Assembly (NCBI GenBank): GCA_013822265.1
Contig: PNKD01000008.1
Span: 1-64,000 of the forward strand
Direction: 5' to 3'
Source: Leptothrix sp. (in: b-proteobacteria)
GTDB lineage: Bacteria > Pseudomonadota > Gammaproteobacteria > Burkholderiales > Burkholderiaceae_C
Length of the DNA stretch: 64,000 nt
The position numbers and the translations under genes are program-made. Under the pieces are notes generated by a model. The model worked only from the letters and a program-made list of their open reading frames with translations. It made no database searches and was not told the DNA's origin. Below, one piece after another: positions 11,025-20,692 of the stretch (positions are counted from its first letter, which is position 1; every line of letters begins with the position of its first letter).

Positions 11025-11120
11025 TGCCGAGCCTGACCCCGGCACTGGTTGCAACGCTAAGGGCTGCTTGGTTCCCCACCTGACCCGGTTGGGCGCGCTT
11101 CCATGCGGGGAGGCCCGGCA
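11025..11120 (-). ncRNA. ffs: signal recognition particle RNA (4.5S, small type)
   Basis: Minus strand contains GGGTCAGGTGGGGAACCAAGCAGCCC (SRP RNA apical core); 5' TGCCGGGCCTCCCCG pairs with 3' CGGGGTCAGGCTCGGCA; TAGAAT -10 six nt upstream. Confidence 0.88.
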
Positions 11121-11126
11121 GGGTGG

Positions 11127-11132
11127 ATTCTA
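11127..11132 (-). promoter_or_regulatory. -10 element of ffs (TAGAAT)
   Basis: ATTCTA on + strand, 6 nt upstream of the inferred ffs 5' end. Confidence 0.55.
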
Positions 11133-11159
11133 AGCGAGCGCCGGCGCCCGCCGCGGGCC

Positions 11160-12275
11160 TCAGCGCAGCTGCAGCGAGTCGCCGCTGAACTGCACGCCCA
11201 GCGGCTCGATGTGCAGCGCCTTGGGCCCGGCTTCGACACGGCCGGCGTGCCACGCGGCGATGCCGCACGTGCGCGCCACGTCCACCGTGCGCGCGGCGTT
11301 CTCGGCGGCGACGAAGAGTGCGAAACCGGCACCCATGTTCAGCGTGCCGTAGGCCTCGGCGGCGTCGTGGCCGGCCTGTTGCTGGATGAAGCGCAGCACC
11401 GGCGGCACGGGCGGCACGGTGTGCACGCGGTAGGTCAACGCCTTGGGATGGCGCAGCAGCTTGCGCCAGCCGTGGCCGGTGATGTTGGCGGCGTAATGCA
11501 CCGGGATGCCGGCGGCCCACAGTGCCTCGGTCACCGGCGAGTACAGCGTGGTCGGCGCCAGCAGGGCCTGGCCATAACCCAGGCCGGGCTCGATCTCGGT
11601 CAGGTAGCCCTGCGGCAGCCGTTCTGCCAGCTTGCGCGCCAGGCTCAGGCCGTTGGCGTGGATGCCGCTGCTGGCCAGCAGCACGATGGCGTCTCCAGGC
11701 GCCAGCGCGTCGCCCAGGCTCAGCCGTGGCTTGGGGTTGACCAGGCCGGTGCAGGACGCGGCCAGGTCGATGCGCCCGTTCTCGACGATGCCGGCCAGTG
11801 CCGGCGTCTCGCCGCCGCCCCAGGCCACCTTGCAGGTGTCGCAGGCGGCCTTCCAGCCCTCGACCAGGGCGTGCGCGCGCTGCGCGTCGGTGAACCACTC
11901 GCTGCCACCGGCAGCCCAGTAGGCCTGCACCACCAACGGCGTGGCGCCGACGGTGATCAGGTCGTTGACGGCCATCGCTATGGTGTCCTGCGCAATGCCG
12001 GCAAACCAGCTCTTGCCGGTCAGGCGCTGCATGTCGTCGGCGACCAGGGTCTTGGTGCCCAGGCACTCGACGATGCTGGCGACGTAGAAGGGCCCGACAT
12101 CGACGACGTAGGCCGACTCGCCGCGCGACGCGGCCACTTCGCTGAAACCGTGGCCCGCCAGATGCGGCGCGGTGGCCGCGGCGGCGTGCTGCGCGGCCAC
12201 CTTCAGGGGGTCGATGAGGTCGTACTGGACGCCCGCCTGCTCGTAGCTCAGCGGGGTGGGGGCGGATGGGGTCAT
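11160..12275 (-). CDS. AIR synthase (PurM)-related protein
   Basis: SYEQAGVQYDLIDPLK...DMQRLTGKSWFAGIAQDTIAMAVNDLITVGATPL; PurM/SelD-superfamily fold signature, divergent from canonical PurM. Confidence 0.75.
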   Translation of the reverse strand: MTPSAPTPLSYEQAGVQYDLIDPLKVAAQHAAAATAPHLAGHGFSEVAASRGESAYVVDVGPFYVASIVECLGTKTLVADDMQRLTGKSWFAGIAQDTIAMAVNDLITVGATPLVVQAYWAAGGSEWFTDAQRAHALVEGWKAACDTCKVAWGGGETPALAGIVENGRIDLAASCTGLVNPKPRLSLGDALAPGDAIVLLASSGIHANGLSLARKLAERLPQGYLTEIEPGLGYGQALLAPTTLYSPVTEALWAAGIPVHYAANITGHGWRKLLRHPKALTYRVHTVPPVPPVLRFIQQQAGHDAAEAYGTLNMGAGFALFVAAENAARTVDVARTCGIAAWHAGRVEAGPKALHIEPLGVQFSGDSLQLR

Positions 12276-12318
12276 GGGCGGATTATCCCCGGGGGCCCGC
12301 CGCCTAGAATCCGCGTCC

Positions 12319-14130
12319 ATGTCCTACGTCGTTCTCGCACGCAAGTACCGCCCCCGCAGCTTCGCGCAGATGGTGGGGCAGGGGCACGTCGTGCAGGCCC
12401 TGAGCAACGCGCTGACGCAGGGCCGGCTGCACCACGCCTATCTCTTCACCGGCACGCGCGGCATCGGCAAGACGACGGTCAGCCGCATCCTGGCCAAGAG
12501 CCTGAACTGCACCGGCCCCGACGGCAGCGGCGGCATCACCGCCGAGCCCTGCGGCGTGTGCCAGGCCTGCACCGAGATCGACGCCGACCGCTACCTCGAC
12601 TACATCGAAATGGACGCCGCCAGCAACGGCGGCAAGGACGAGATCAAGGACCTCATCGAGCGCGCCGCCTACAAGCCCGGCATGGGCCGCTTCAAGGTCT
12701 TCATGATCGACGAGGCCCACCAGCTCAGCAAGGACGCCTTCAACGCGCTGTTGAAGACGCTGGAAGAACCCCCCGACTACCTGAAGTTCGTGCTGGCCAC
12801 CACCGACCCCGAGAAGGTGCTGCCCACGGTGCTGAGCCGCTGCCTGCAGTTCAACCTGCGCCCGATGGCGCCGCAGACGGTGCGCGAGCACCTGCAGCGC
12901 GTGCTCGAGGCCGAAGGCGTGCCCGCCGACGCCGGTGCGCTGCGCCTGTTGGGCCGTGCGGCACGCGGCAGCATGCGCGACGGCCTGTCGCTCACCGACC
13001 AGGCCATCGCCTATGGCGGCGGGCGCCTGCAGGAAGACGTGGTGCGCACCATGCTCGGCAGTGTCGATCGCGGCCATGCGCGCAGGCTGGTGCAGGCCCT
13101 GGCCGCGCAGGACGGTGCTGCCGTGCTGGCCGCCGTCGACGCGCTGCGCGGCCTCGGCCTCAGCGCCGCCGGCACGCTGGAGGAGATGTCCACGCTGCTG
13201 CAGCAGATGGCAGTGCAGCAGGCCGTGCCCGGCGCGCTGGACGCGCAGGACCCCGACACCGAAGACGCCCGCGCGCTGGCCGACGTGATGGCCGCCGACG
13301 AGACGCAACTGCTCTACAGCATGGTGCTGCACGGCCGCGAAGAGCTCGGTCTGATGAGCGACGAGTACGGCGCACTGACCATGGTGCTGCTGCGCTTCCT
13401 GGCCTTTCCGGCGCAGGGCGGCGAAGGCCGGCCGCGTGCGGCGGCGCCGCGCGAGCCGGCCCGCGCGGCGCCGTTGCGCGCACCGCCGCCGCCGGCCATG
13501 ACACTGCCCGTGGTGCCGCTGCCGGTGACGCGTGCCGCGCCGGCACGCGCTGCTCCAGCCTCGGCTGCGGCGCCGTTCGTGGCGGCCCCGCCCGCCCCGC
13601 CCTGGGCGCTCGAGACGGCCGCACCCGCACCCGCACCCGCACCCGCACCCGCACCGGAACCGGAACCGGAACCCGCTCGGCCAGCCGAAGCCGCCGTGTC
13701 CGTGCCGGCGCCGTCTGCGCCCGCCGATGCAGCGCTGGGCGACCGCTGGTACGCGCTGGTCAAGCCCCTGTGCGAGGACGGTACGCTCGGTGCGTTGACC
13801 CGCGAGCTGGCCCTGCAAGGCGGCCTCGTGGGCATCGACGGCACGGCCGTGCCGCCCGTCTGGAGGCTGCGCGTCGAGCGCGACACCCTGCGCACGCCTG
13901 CGCTGCGCGACAAGCTCGCCGTCGTGCTGGCCGATGCCCTGGGCCATGCCGTGCAGCTGGAACTTGAGCCCGGGGTGCCCGAGGACACCCCCGCCCGTCG
14001 CGACGCCGCCGAGCGCCAGCGCCGCCAGGCGGCCGCCGAGGCCGCCATCCAGTCCGACCCGCTGGTGCGCGAGATGCTGGCGCAGTTCAAGACTGCCCGC
14101 ATCGTGCCCGGCTCGATCAAACCGCTCTAG
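12319..14130 (+). CDS. dnaX: DNA polymerase III subunit gamma/tau
   Basis: [30 protein letters not shown], zinc-binding cysteines, Ala/Pro-rich linker. Confidence 0.96.
   Translation: MSYVVLARKYRPRSFAQMVGQGHVVQALSNALTQGRLHHAYLFTGTRGIGKTTVSRILAKSLNCTGPDGSGGITAEPCGVCQACTEIDADRYLDYIEMDAASNGGKDEIKDLIERAAYKPGMGRFKVFMIDEAHQLSKDAFNALLKTLEEPPDYLKFVLATTDPEKVLPTVLSRCLQFNLRPMAPQTVREHLQRVLEAEGVPADAGALRLLGRAARGSMRDGLSLTDQAIAYGGGRLQEDVVRTMLGSVDRGHARRLVQALAAQDGAAVLAAVDALRGLGLSAAGTLEEMSTLLQQMAVQQAVPGALDAQDPDTEDARALADVMAADETQLLYSMVLHGREELGLMSDEYGALTMVLLRFLAFPAQGGEGRPRAAAPREPARAAPLRAPPPPAMTLPVVPLPVTRAAPARAAPASAAAPFVAAPPAPPWALETAAPAPAPAPAPAPEPEPEPARPAEAAVSVPAPSAPADAALGDRWYALVKPLCEDGTLGALTRELALQGGLVGIDGTAVPPVWRLRVERDTLRTPALRDKLAVVLADALGHAVQLELEPGVPEDTPARRDAAERQRRQAAAEAAIQSDPLVREMLAQFKTARIVPGSIKPL
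13621..13674 (+). repeat. in-frame hexanucleotide repeats in the dnaX linker (GCACCC)n then (GGAACC)n
   Basis: gcacccgcacccgcacccgcacccgcacccgcaccggaaccggaaccggaaccc encodes (AP)n(EP)n. Confidence 0.85.
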
Positions 14131-14147
14131 CAACTGAGGAACAGACC

Positions 14148-14474
14148 ATGATGAAGGGCCAACTCGCCGGCTTGATGAAGCAGGCCCAGGCGATGCAGGA
14201 CAACATGAAGAAGGCGCAGGACGAACTGGCGCTGATCGAGGTCGAGGGCCAGTCGGGCGCCGGCCTCGTGAAGGTCGTGATGACCTGCAAGCACGACGTC
14301 AAGCGCGTCACCATCGACCCCAGCCTGCTCGCCGAAGACAAGGACATGCTGGAAGACCTGGTGGCCGCCGCCTTCAACGCCGCCGTGCGCCGCGCCGAAG
14401 AGGTGAGCAGCGAGAAGATGGGCAAGCTGACGGCCGGCATGCCATTGCCTCCCGGGATGAAGTTCCCCTTCTGA
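14148..14474 (+). CDS. YbaB/EbfC family nucleoid-associated protein
   Basis: [17 protein letters not shown]...[17 protein letters not shown]; dnaX-ybaB-recR synteny. Confidence 0.94.
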   Translation: MMKGQLAGLMKQAQAMQDNMKKAQDELALIEVEGQSGAGLVKVVMTCKHDVKRVTIDPSLLAEDKDMLEDLVAAAFNAAVRRAEEVSSEKMGKLTAGMPLPPGMKFPF

Positions 14475-14487
14475 GGCTGTCACGGCA

Positions 14488-15075
14488 TTGGCTGAACCCG
14501 CCCTCGACGGCCTGGTCGATGCGCTGCGCCGCCTGCCCGGCGTGGGCGTGAAGTCGGCGCAGCGCATGGCCTTCCACCTGCTGCAGCACGACCGCGACGG
14601 TGCGCGCCGGCTGGCCACGGCGCTGGCCGATGCCGTGAAGCGCATGCGCCACTGCCAGCGCTGCCACACCTTTACCGAAGCCGAGGTCTGCAGCACCTGC
14701 AGGGACTCGCGGCGTGACGCGCGCCTGCTGTGCGTGGTGGAGACCCCGGCCGACCAGGCGGCGCTGGAGCGCAGCGGCAGCTACAAGGGCCTGTACTTCG
14801 TGCTCATGGGCCGCATCAGCCCGCTCGACGGCGTCGGCGCCGGCGACATCGGCGCCGAGCGGCTGCTCGAACGCGCCGCCGAGGCCGGCGTCGAAGAGGT
14901 CATCCTGGCCACCGGCTTCACCGCCGAGGGCGAGGTCACGGCGCATGCGCTGGCCGCGGCGTTGAAGGCGCGCGGGCTCAAGGTCACGCGGCTGGCGCGC
15001 GGCGTGCCGGCGGGCAGCGAGCTCGAGTACGTCGACCTCGGCACCATCGCCCACGCCATGGGCGACCGGCGCTGA
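14488..15075 (+). CDS. recR: recombination mediator RecR
   Basis: [21 protein letters not shown]4 zinc motif, Toprim; TTG start. Confidence 0.95.
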   Translation: MAEPALDGLVDALRRLPGVGVKSAQRMAFHLLQHDRDGARRLATALADAVKRMRHCQRCHTFTEAEVCSTCRDSRRDARLLCVVETPADQAALERSGSYKGLYFVLMGRISPLDGVGAGDIGAERLLERAAEAGVEEVILATGFTAEGEVTAHALAAALKARGLKVTRLARGVPAGSELEYVDLGTIAHAMGDRR

Positions 15076-15080
15076 GCACC

Positions 15081-16655
15081 TTGGCCGCGTGGCGCGCGCT
15101 GGCCCTGCTGGGGGCCTTGCTCGCCGCACCGTGGCTGGCCCATGCACAAGGCGCCTGGTTCGACGGCCCCCGTCCGGCCCCTGTGGCGCTGGAGGCCGTG
15201 GCCCTGCTGGCCGACGCCGCCAGCCACGGCCTGGACCCGGCCGACTACGGCGCCGGCCCCCTGCAGCGTGCCGTGCAAGCCGCCCGCCAGGGCCCGCCGC
15301 CCACGCCGGTACAGGTCGAACGCCTTGGCCTTGCGCTGGACGCGGCCGTGCAACGCTACCTGCAGCACCTGCACGGCGGGCGCGTCGACCCGCGCCAGGT
15401 GCACCAGCGTTTCAAACCCCCCGGGCGCAGCGCCTTCGATGCCGCCGGCGCGCTGCGTGCGGCGCTGGCCGCCGGCCGGCTGGCCGGCGCGGTGGCCAGC
15501 GCGGTGCCGCAGTTGCCGATCTACGACGCGCTGCGGCAGGCACTGGCGCGCTACCAGGAACTGTCGGACCACCCGGCCTGGCGGCAGGGCCTGCCGCCGC
15601 TGCCGCCGCCAGCTCGGCGTGGCGCCATGGCCGCGCTCGACCCCGGGCAGGCCTGGCCGGGACTGGCAGCTCTGGCGGCGCGACTGCACCTGCTGGGCGA
15701 CCTGCCACCTGCGGCCGTGGCGCCGTCATCCGCGTCCGTGCTCTACGACGGCGCGCTCGTCGAAGCCGTCAAGGCCTTCCAGCGCCGTCACGGCCTGGCC
15801 GTTGACGGCGTCATCGGCCGGGCCACCTGGGCCGCGCTGCAGGTCGGCCCGGCAAAGCGGGCGCGCCAGATCGAGCTGACACTGGAGCGCCTGCGCTGGA
15901 CGCCGCTGCTGCAGGGGCCGCGCATGGTGGTCATCAACGTGCCCGAGTTCGTGCTGCGCGCCTACGAGGTGCACGACGGGCAGGTGAGGGTGCGGCAGAC
16001 GATGAAGGTCATCGTCGGCCGCGCCTACCGCCATCGCACGCCGCTGTTCATCGAGCCGCTGCGGCGCATCGAATTCAGGCCCTTCTGGAACGTGCCGGCC
16101 GCCATCGCCCGCCAGGAACTCGTGCCGCAGCTGCGCCGCAGCCCGGGCCACTTCGAGGCCGCCGGCTACGAGGTCGTCGGCCCCGGCGGCACGGTGAGCA
16201 GCGCGCTGCGCCCCGGCTTGCTGGACGAGGTGCTGGCCGGCACGGCGCGCATCCGCCAGCGGCCGGGGCCGCACAACGCGCTGGGCGACGTCAAGTTCGT
16301 GTTTCCCAACGACGACGCGATCTACCTGCACCACACACCCGCCGTGGGCCTGTTCCAGCGCGACCGGCGCGACTTCAGCCACGGCTGCATCCGCGTCGAG
16401 CAGCCGGTGGCGCTGGCCGCGTTCGTGCTGGCGCGGCAGCCGGGCTGGGACGAAGCGCGCATCCGCGCCGCGATGGCGGCCGAGAATCCGTCGACGGTGA
16501 CCCTGGACGAACCCGTGCCGGTATTGATCGCCTATGGCACGGCGCTGGTCGCGCAGGGGCAGGAGCGCTTCTTCGACGATGTCTATGGCTATGATGATGT
16601 GCTCGACCGCGCCTTGCGCGCCAGACGCCTGCCGCCCCTGCCGGCCCCCTTCTGA
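15081..16655 (+). CDS. L,D-transpeptidase (YcbB/LdtD-like) with peptidoglycan-binding domain
   Basis: Signal-like N-terminus from TTG 15081; peptidoglycan-binding FQRRHGLAVDGVIGRATW; YkuD HSxGCIR-like motif FSHGCIRVEQP. Confidence 0.9.
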   Translation: MAAWRALALLGALLAAPWLAHAQGAWFDGPRPAPVALEAVALLADAASHGLDPADYGAGPLQRAVQAARQGPPPTPVQVERLGLALDAAVQRYLQHLHGGRVDPRQVHQRFKPPGRSAFDAAGALRAALAAGRLAGAVASAVPQLPIYDALRQALARYQELSDHPAWRQGLPPLPPPARRGAMAALDPGQAWPGLAALAARLHLLGDLPPAAVAPSSASVLYDGALVEAVKAFQRRHGLAVDGVIGRATWAALQVGPAKRARQIELTLERLRWTPLLQGPRMVVINVPEFVLRAYEVHDGQVRVRQTMKVIVGRAYRHRTPLFIEPLRRIEFRPFWNVPAAIARQELVPQLRRSPGHFEAAGYEVVGPGGTVSSALRPGLLDEVLAGTARIRQRPGPHNALGDVKFVFPNDDAIYLHHTPAVGLFQRDRRDFSHGCIRVEQPVALAAFVLARQPGWDEARIRAAMAAENPSTVTLDEPVPVLIAYGTALVAQGQERFFDDVYGYDDVLDRALRARRLPPLPAPF

Positions 16656-16657
16656 GC

Positions 16658-17245
16658 ATGAAGCCCCACACCGTCCACCGCCGCCACCTGCTGCGCAGCT
16701 GCGCCCGCGCGGCCGCACTGGCGCTGCCCGGCTGGCCCGCCGCGGGCTGGGCCGCTAACCCGGTGCCCCCCGTGGCTGCCCAGGCCGCCGAGCGCTCGCT
16801 GACGTTCAAGCACCTGCATACCCGCGAGCGCCTGACCCTGGTCTACGCCGAGGCCGACGCCTATCGCACGCCGGCGCTGCAGGCGCTGAACCACCTGCTG
16901 CGCGACCACTACACGGGCGATGCCGGCACCATGGACCCGGCGCTCTTCGACCTGCTGCACCGCGTACAGGCCAGCCTGGGCGGGCGGACGGCGGGGCAGG
17001 CCTGCTACGAGGTGATCTCGGGCTACCGCTGCCCGGCCACCAACCAGCACCTGCGGCAGGCCCGCGGTGGCGGCGTGGCCAGCCGCAGCCTGCACATGGA
17101 CGGCCGCGCCATCGACGTGCGGCTGGCCGGTGTGCCGCTGGCCGAACTGCGCGACGCCGCGCTGGCGCAGAAGTCCGGCGGCGTGGGCTACTACCCGCGC
17201 GACGGTTTCGTGCACCTGGACACCGGCCGCACGCGCCACTGGTAA
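16658..17245 (+). CDS. DUF882 / YcbK-like M15-family protein
   Basis: Tat-like N-terminus (HRRHLLRS), SGYRCPATNQHLR, SRSLHMDGRAIDVR. Confidence 0.88.
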   Translation: MKPHTVHRRHLLRSCARAAALALPGWPAAGWAANPVPPVAAQAAERSLTFKHLHTRERLTLVYAEADAYRTPALQALNHLLRDHYTGDAGTMDPALFDLLHRVQASLGGRTAGQACYEVISGYRCPATNQHLRQARGGGVASRSLHMDGRAIDVRLAGVPLAELRDAALAQKSGGVGYYPRDGFVHLDTGRTRHW

Positions 17246-17274
17246 GGCGCCTCTGACCAGACCCTTGCGCAGAT

Positions 17275-17343
17275 CCGGCTCTGCCGGGCTGCAGCAAGAG
17301 CCCCCTCGGGGGGTGGCGAGCGAAGTGAGCCTGGGGGCGCCAC
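17275..17343 (-). repeat. dispersed stop-codon-adjacent GC-rich repeat, copy 1
   Basis: ccggctctgccggg...gccccctcggggggtggcgagcgaagtgagcctgggggcgcca, abutting the TGA of the 17344 gene. Confidence 0.75.
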
Positions 17344-18144
17344 TCAGTCGGCTACCGCGGCGCGGTACGCGTGCCAGGACGCGTGCCCCAGCACCGGCCC
17401 CACCACCAGCAGCCCGGCAAAACCCGGCAGCATGGCCAGGAACACCAGCACCGCGATGCACACGCCCCAGAGCAGCATCACCGGCGTCTGTGTCAGCACC
17501 AGGCGCATGCTGGTCAGCCCGGCGCTGATGGCATCGGTGCGGCGGTGCAGGATCATCGGCATCGAGACCACGCTGACGGCGTAGATCAGCGTCGCGAAGA
17601 CGGCGCCCAGCGCCATCCAGACCACCAGGAACACGAGGTTCTCGCCCGACAGCAGCGCCGCAAGCGAGCCCTGGAAGTCGGGCATGCCGTCGAAGCTGAC
17701 GGCGAACACCACCAGCGTGGCACGCGCCCACACCATCTCCAGCACCAGCAGCACGACGCCGAAGATCGCCAGCTGACCGGTGCGCGCCTGCCAGGCGAGC
17801 ACCGAGTCGGCGAAATCGGGCTGCTCGCCGAGTTCGAGCCGCTGGCTGACACGGTACATGCCCAGGCACATGAAGGGGCCGACGAGCAGGAAGCCGCCCG
17901 ACAGCGCCAGCACGTAGGCCGGCGAGCTGCGGAAGACGAGCAGCAGCGCCCATCCCATCAGCGTGAAGCCGGCGCCGTAGAAGAGGCCGATGGCCGGCGC
18001 GCGCCAGAGGTCGCGCCAGCCCGCCTGCAGCCAGCGCAGCGGGTCGGACCAGCGCACGGTGTTGAGGACGACAGGCGGCGCGGTGGCCTTGTCGGTTTGC
18101 AGGTCGGGCGCGGTCGCCGGGGCGTCGTTCTCGGTCGGGCTCAT
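17344..18144 (-). CDS. BPSS1780/DUF2189-like membrane protein
   Basis: Multi-TM protein with GPFMCLGMYRVSQRLELGEQPDF...MPMILHRRTDAISA; start MSPTEN at 18144. Confidence 0.75.
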   Translation of the reverse strand: MSPTENDAPATAPDLQTDKATAPPVVLNTVRWSDPLRWLQAGWRDLWRAPAIGLFYGAGFTLMGWALLLVFRSSPAYVLALSGGFLLVGPFMCLGMYRVSQRLELGEQPDFADSVLAWQARTGQLAIFGVVLLVLEMVWARATLVVFAVSFDGMPDFQGSLAALLSGENLVFLVVWMALGAVFATLIYAVSVVSMPMILHRRTDAISAGLTSMRLVLTQTPVMLLWGVCIAVLVFLAMLPGFAGLLVVGPVLGHASWHAYRAAVAD

Positions 18145-18277
18145 GCGCGGTGGGCTATGGGGTACGGGGTATGGAAAAGGGCCCCGCGAGGTTAGGGGCC
18201 GACGTGCCCGAAGTCCACCCGGGCTGGCCCTGAAAGGCGGCTGGCGGGCAGTCCCTTCCAGGCGCGGGCCTGGGCGA

Positions 18278-20014
18278 TCAGTCGTCTTGCGGGTCGTCGC
18301 GGTGCTGGGCGCTGCGGCGGATCGCGCGCAGCAGCCAGATGCCGCCCACCACAGCGCCCAGATAGCCCAGCAGGCCGAAGGCCGGCAGCCCCAGCAGTTG
18401 CGGGCCGCCACCCACCGTCATGACGATGGACGAGCCGATGATCAGCGCCGCGATGACCAGGGCGATGGACACCCGGCTGGCGGCGCGGTCGATCTGGTCG
18501 CCGGTGCGCTTGAGGTGCGCGATGTCTATGCCCACCTGCACCCGCCCCTGGCGCGCGCGGCGCATCAGCTGTGCCAGGTCGGCCGGCAGCTGGCCCAGCG
18601 TGCCCACCGTGTTGGTCAGGGCCTGCCAGCCGCGCAGGCCCATTGCCTTGGGCGTGTAGCGCGCGCGCAGCACCTGGCGCAGCAGCGGCAGCGCCTCGGC
18701 GGCCATGTGAAAACTGGGGTCGAGGCCGCGGCCCATGCCGTCGAGCGAGATGAAGGCCTTGATCAGCAGCGCCAGGTCGGCCGGCAGCGCCAGCTTGTGT
18801 TCACGCAACACGTTGGTCACCTCGACCAGCATCTGCGCCAGGTTGAGCTGCGCCAGCGGCGTGCCGTGGTGCTGGTCGACGAAAGCCTCGATCTCGTCTT
18901 CCAGGGTCGACACCTGCACGCCATGGCCATCGGCCTGCCCGGTCCACTCGATCAGCACGTCGGCGACCTCGGCCGGCCGCTTCTCGACCAGCCCCAGCAG
19001 CAGCCGCAGCAGTTCGTCGCGCCGCCGCGGCGAGAGCCGGCCGACCATGCCGAAGTCGATGAAGGCCAGCCGGTTGCCGGGCAGGTAGAAGACGTTGCCG
19101 GGGTGCGGGTCGGCGTGGAAGAAGCCGTCCTGCACGATCATCTTCATCACCGCGCGGCCGCCGCGATGCGCCAGCAGCTGGAGGTCCAGGCCCTCGCGCC
19201 GCGCGCGGTCGAGGTCTTCGCCGGGCACGCCCTCGATGCGGTCCTGCACGTTCACGCGCGGGCCGGTGTAGACCCAGTGCACGCGCGGGATCACCACCTC
19301 GGGCAGCGCCTTCATGTTGGCGGCGATGCGCTCGGCGTTGCGGCACTCGTGCGCCAGGTCCATCTCGAGCTTGAGGCTGCGGCCGAACTCGCGCACCAGC
19401 TGGCGCGGCCGGTAGGGGCGCAGCGCCGGCCAGTCGGTCTCGGCAATGGCGGCCAGGCGCTCGAGCAGGCGCAGGTCGGCCTCGACGGTCTCGCCTATGC
19501 CGGGGCGGCGAATCTTCACCACCACCTCGGTGCCGTCGGCGAGCGCGGCGGTGTGCACCTGGGCGATGGACGCGGCGGCCAGCGGCTCGGGGTCGAAACG
19601 CGCGAACACGGTCTCGGGCTCGGCGCCGAGGTCGATGCACAACTGGGCGCGCAGGGCCTCGAGCGGCACGCCCGGCACGCGGCTGTGCAGGCGGCCGAAC
19701 TCGGCGATCCAGTCGGGGCCGAAGAGGTCGGCACGGCCGGCCAGGATCTGCCCGAGCTTGACGAACGTGGGGCCCAGTTCCTCCAGCGCACGGCGCACCT
19801 GCACCGGCGGCGGCAGCCGGGCCAGATCGGCGGCGTGCTCGCGGTGCAGGGCGTGGCCGGCCTTGGCCAGGGCGTCGGCCAAGCCCAGGCGGCGCACCGC
19901 GTCGCCCATGCCGTGACGCATCAGCACGCTGGCGATTTCTTGCAGGCGCCCGATGTCGCGCGCCGCGCTCAGGGTTTCGAGCAGCATGAGGTGCACAGTA
20001 TGGCCGCACCGCAC
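18278..20014 (-). CDS. AarF/ABC1/UbiB family kinase-like protein
   Basis: ELGPTFVKLGQILA, PLAAASIAQVH, DGFFHADPHPGN, FIDFGM. Confidence 0.92.
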   Translation of the reverse strand: MRCGHTVHLMLLETLSAARDIGRLQEIASVLMRHGMGDAVRRLGLADALAKAGHALHREHAADLARLPPPVQVRRALEELGPTFVKLGQILAGRADLFGPDWIAEFGRLHSRVPGVPLEALRAQLCIDLGAEPETVFARFDPEPLAAASIAQVHTAALADGTEVVVKIRRPGIGETVEADLRLLERLAAIAETDWPALRPYRPRQLVREFGRSLKLEMDLAHECRNAERIAANMKALPEVVIPRVHWVYTGPRVNVQDRIEGVPGEDLDRARREGLDLQLLAHRGGRAVMKMIVQDGFFHADPHPGNVFYLPGNRLAFIDFGMVGRLSPRRRDELLRLLLGLVEKRPAEVADVLIEWTGQADGHGVQVSTLEDEIEAFVDQHHGTPLAQLNLAQMLVEVTNVLREHKLALPADLALLIKAFISLDGMGRGLDPSFHMAAEALPLLRQVLRARYTPKAMGLRGWQALTNTVGTLGQLPADLAQLMRRARQGRVQVGIDIAHLKRTGDQIDRAASRVSIALVIAALIIGSSIVMTVGGGPQLLGLPAFGLLGYLGAVVGGIWLLRAIRRSAQHRDDPQDD

Positions 20015-20049
20015 GCTGCCCTCGACGCTTCGCGCAATGCGGCGCGATC

Positions 20050-20165
20050 AAGCTTCCCGCCACGGAACCGGCTCTGCCGGGCCGTAGGCGGACGGCCCCA
20101 TGGCCACGAAGAGGCCCTTGACAGGGCCCTGGGGGTAGCGAGCGCCAGCGAGCTTGGGGGCTCGT
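20050..20165 (-). repeat. dispersed stop-codon-adjacent GC-rich repeat, copy 2
   Basis: cttcccgccacggaaccggctctgccgggcc...gtagcgagcgccagcgagcttgggggct, abutting the TAG of lspA. Confidence 0.75.
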
Positions 20166-20687
20166 CTACCTGCCGCGGCGCACGCGCAGCATCTCGTCGA
20201 GCACGAGGCAGATCGCTCCCAGCGTGATGGCGCTGTCGGCGAGGTTGAAGGCCGGGAAGTAGCCGCCGCTGAACACCGGCGACAGGATCGCGAAGCGGAA
20301 CTGCAGGAAGTCGACGACGTAGCCGTGCAACAGGCGGTCGATGACGTTGCCCAGTGCGCCGCCCATGATCATCGTCACCGCAAAGCAGAACAGCTTCTGC
20401 GTCGGGTGGCTGCGGATCATCCAGACGATGAAGCCCGACACCACCAGCCCCAGGCCGGTGAAGAACCAGCGCTGCCAGCCCGCCGCGTCGGCCAGGAAGG
20501 AAAAGGCCGCGCCCTTGTTGTGGGCGCGCACGAGGTTGAACCACTCGGTGACGGGGCGGGCGTCGCCGAGCTGGAAGCTGCCGATGATCAGCGTCTTGGT
20601 CACCTGGTCGGCCAGGATGACGATGGCCGCCAGCCCCAGCCACAGCCAGAGCCCGCCGCCTTCCGAAGCGCCCGAACGCGAGGCCAT
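20166..20687 (-). CDS. lspA: lipoprotein signal peptidase
   Basis: [35 protein letters not shown]. Confidence 0.95.
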   Translation of the reverse strand: MASRSGASEGGGLWLWLGLAAIVILADQVTKTLIIGSFQLGDARPVTEWFNLVRAHNKGAAFSFLADAAGWQRWFFTGLGLVVSGFIVWMIRSHPTQKLFCFAVTMIMGGALGNVIDRLLHGYVVDFLQFRFAILSPVFSGGYFPAFNLADSAITLGAICLVLDEMLRVRRGR

Positions 20688-20692
20688 GGCGC

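Noticed and set aside
8364-11054. 896-aa minus-strand ORF antisense to the kinase-HDOD-GAF gene
   Set aside because: GC-rich antisense shadow; the plus-strand frame has clear kinase and HDOD motifs.
12319-14130. Programmed -1 frameshift producing gamma in dnaX
   Set aside because: No A-AAA-AAG-type slippery heptamer was recognised in this GC-rich gene.
17990-20227. 745-aa plus-strand ORF antisense to the UbiB-like gene
   Set aside because: Antisense shadow; composition typical of complement of a GC-rich gene.
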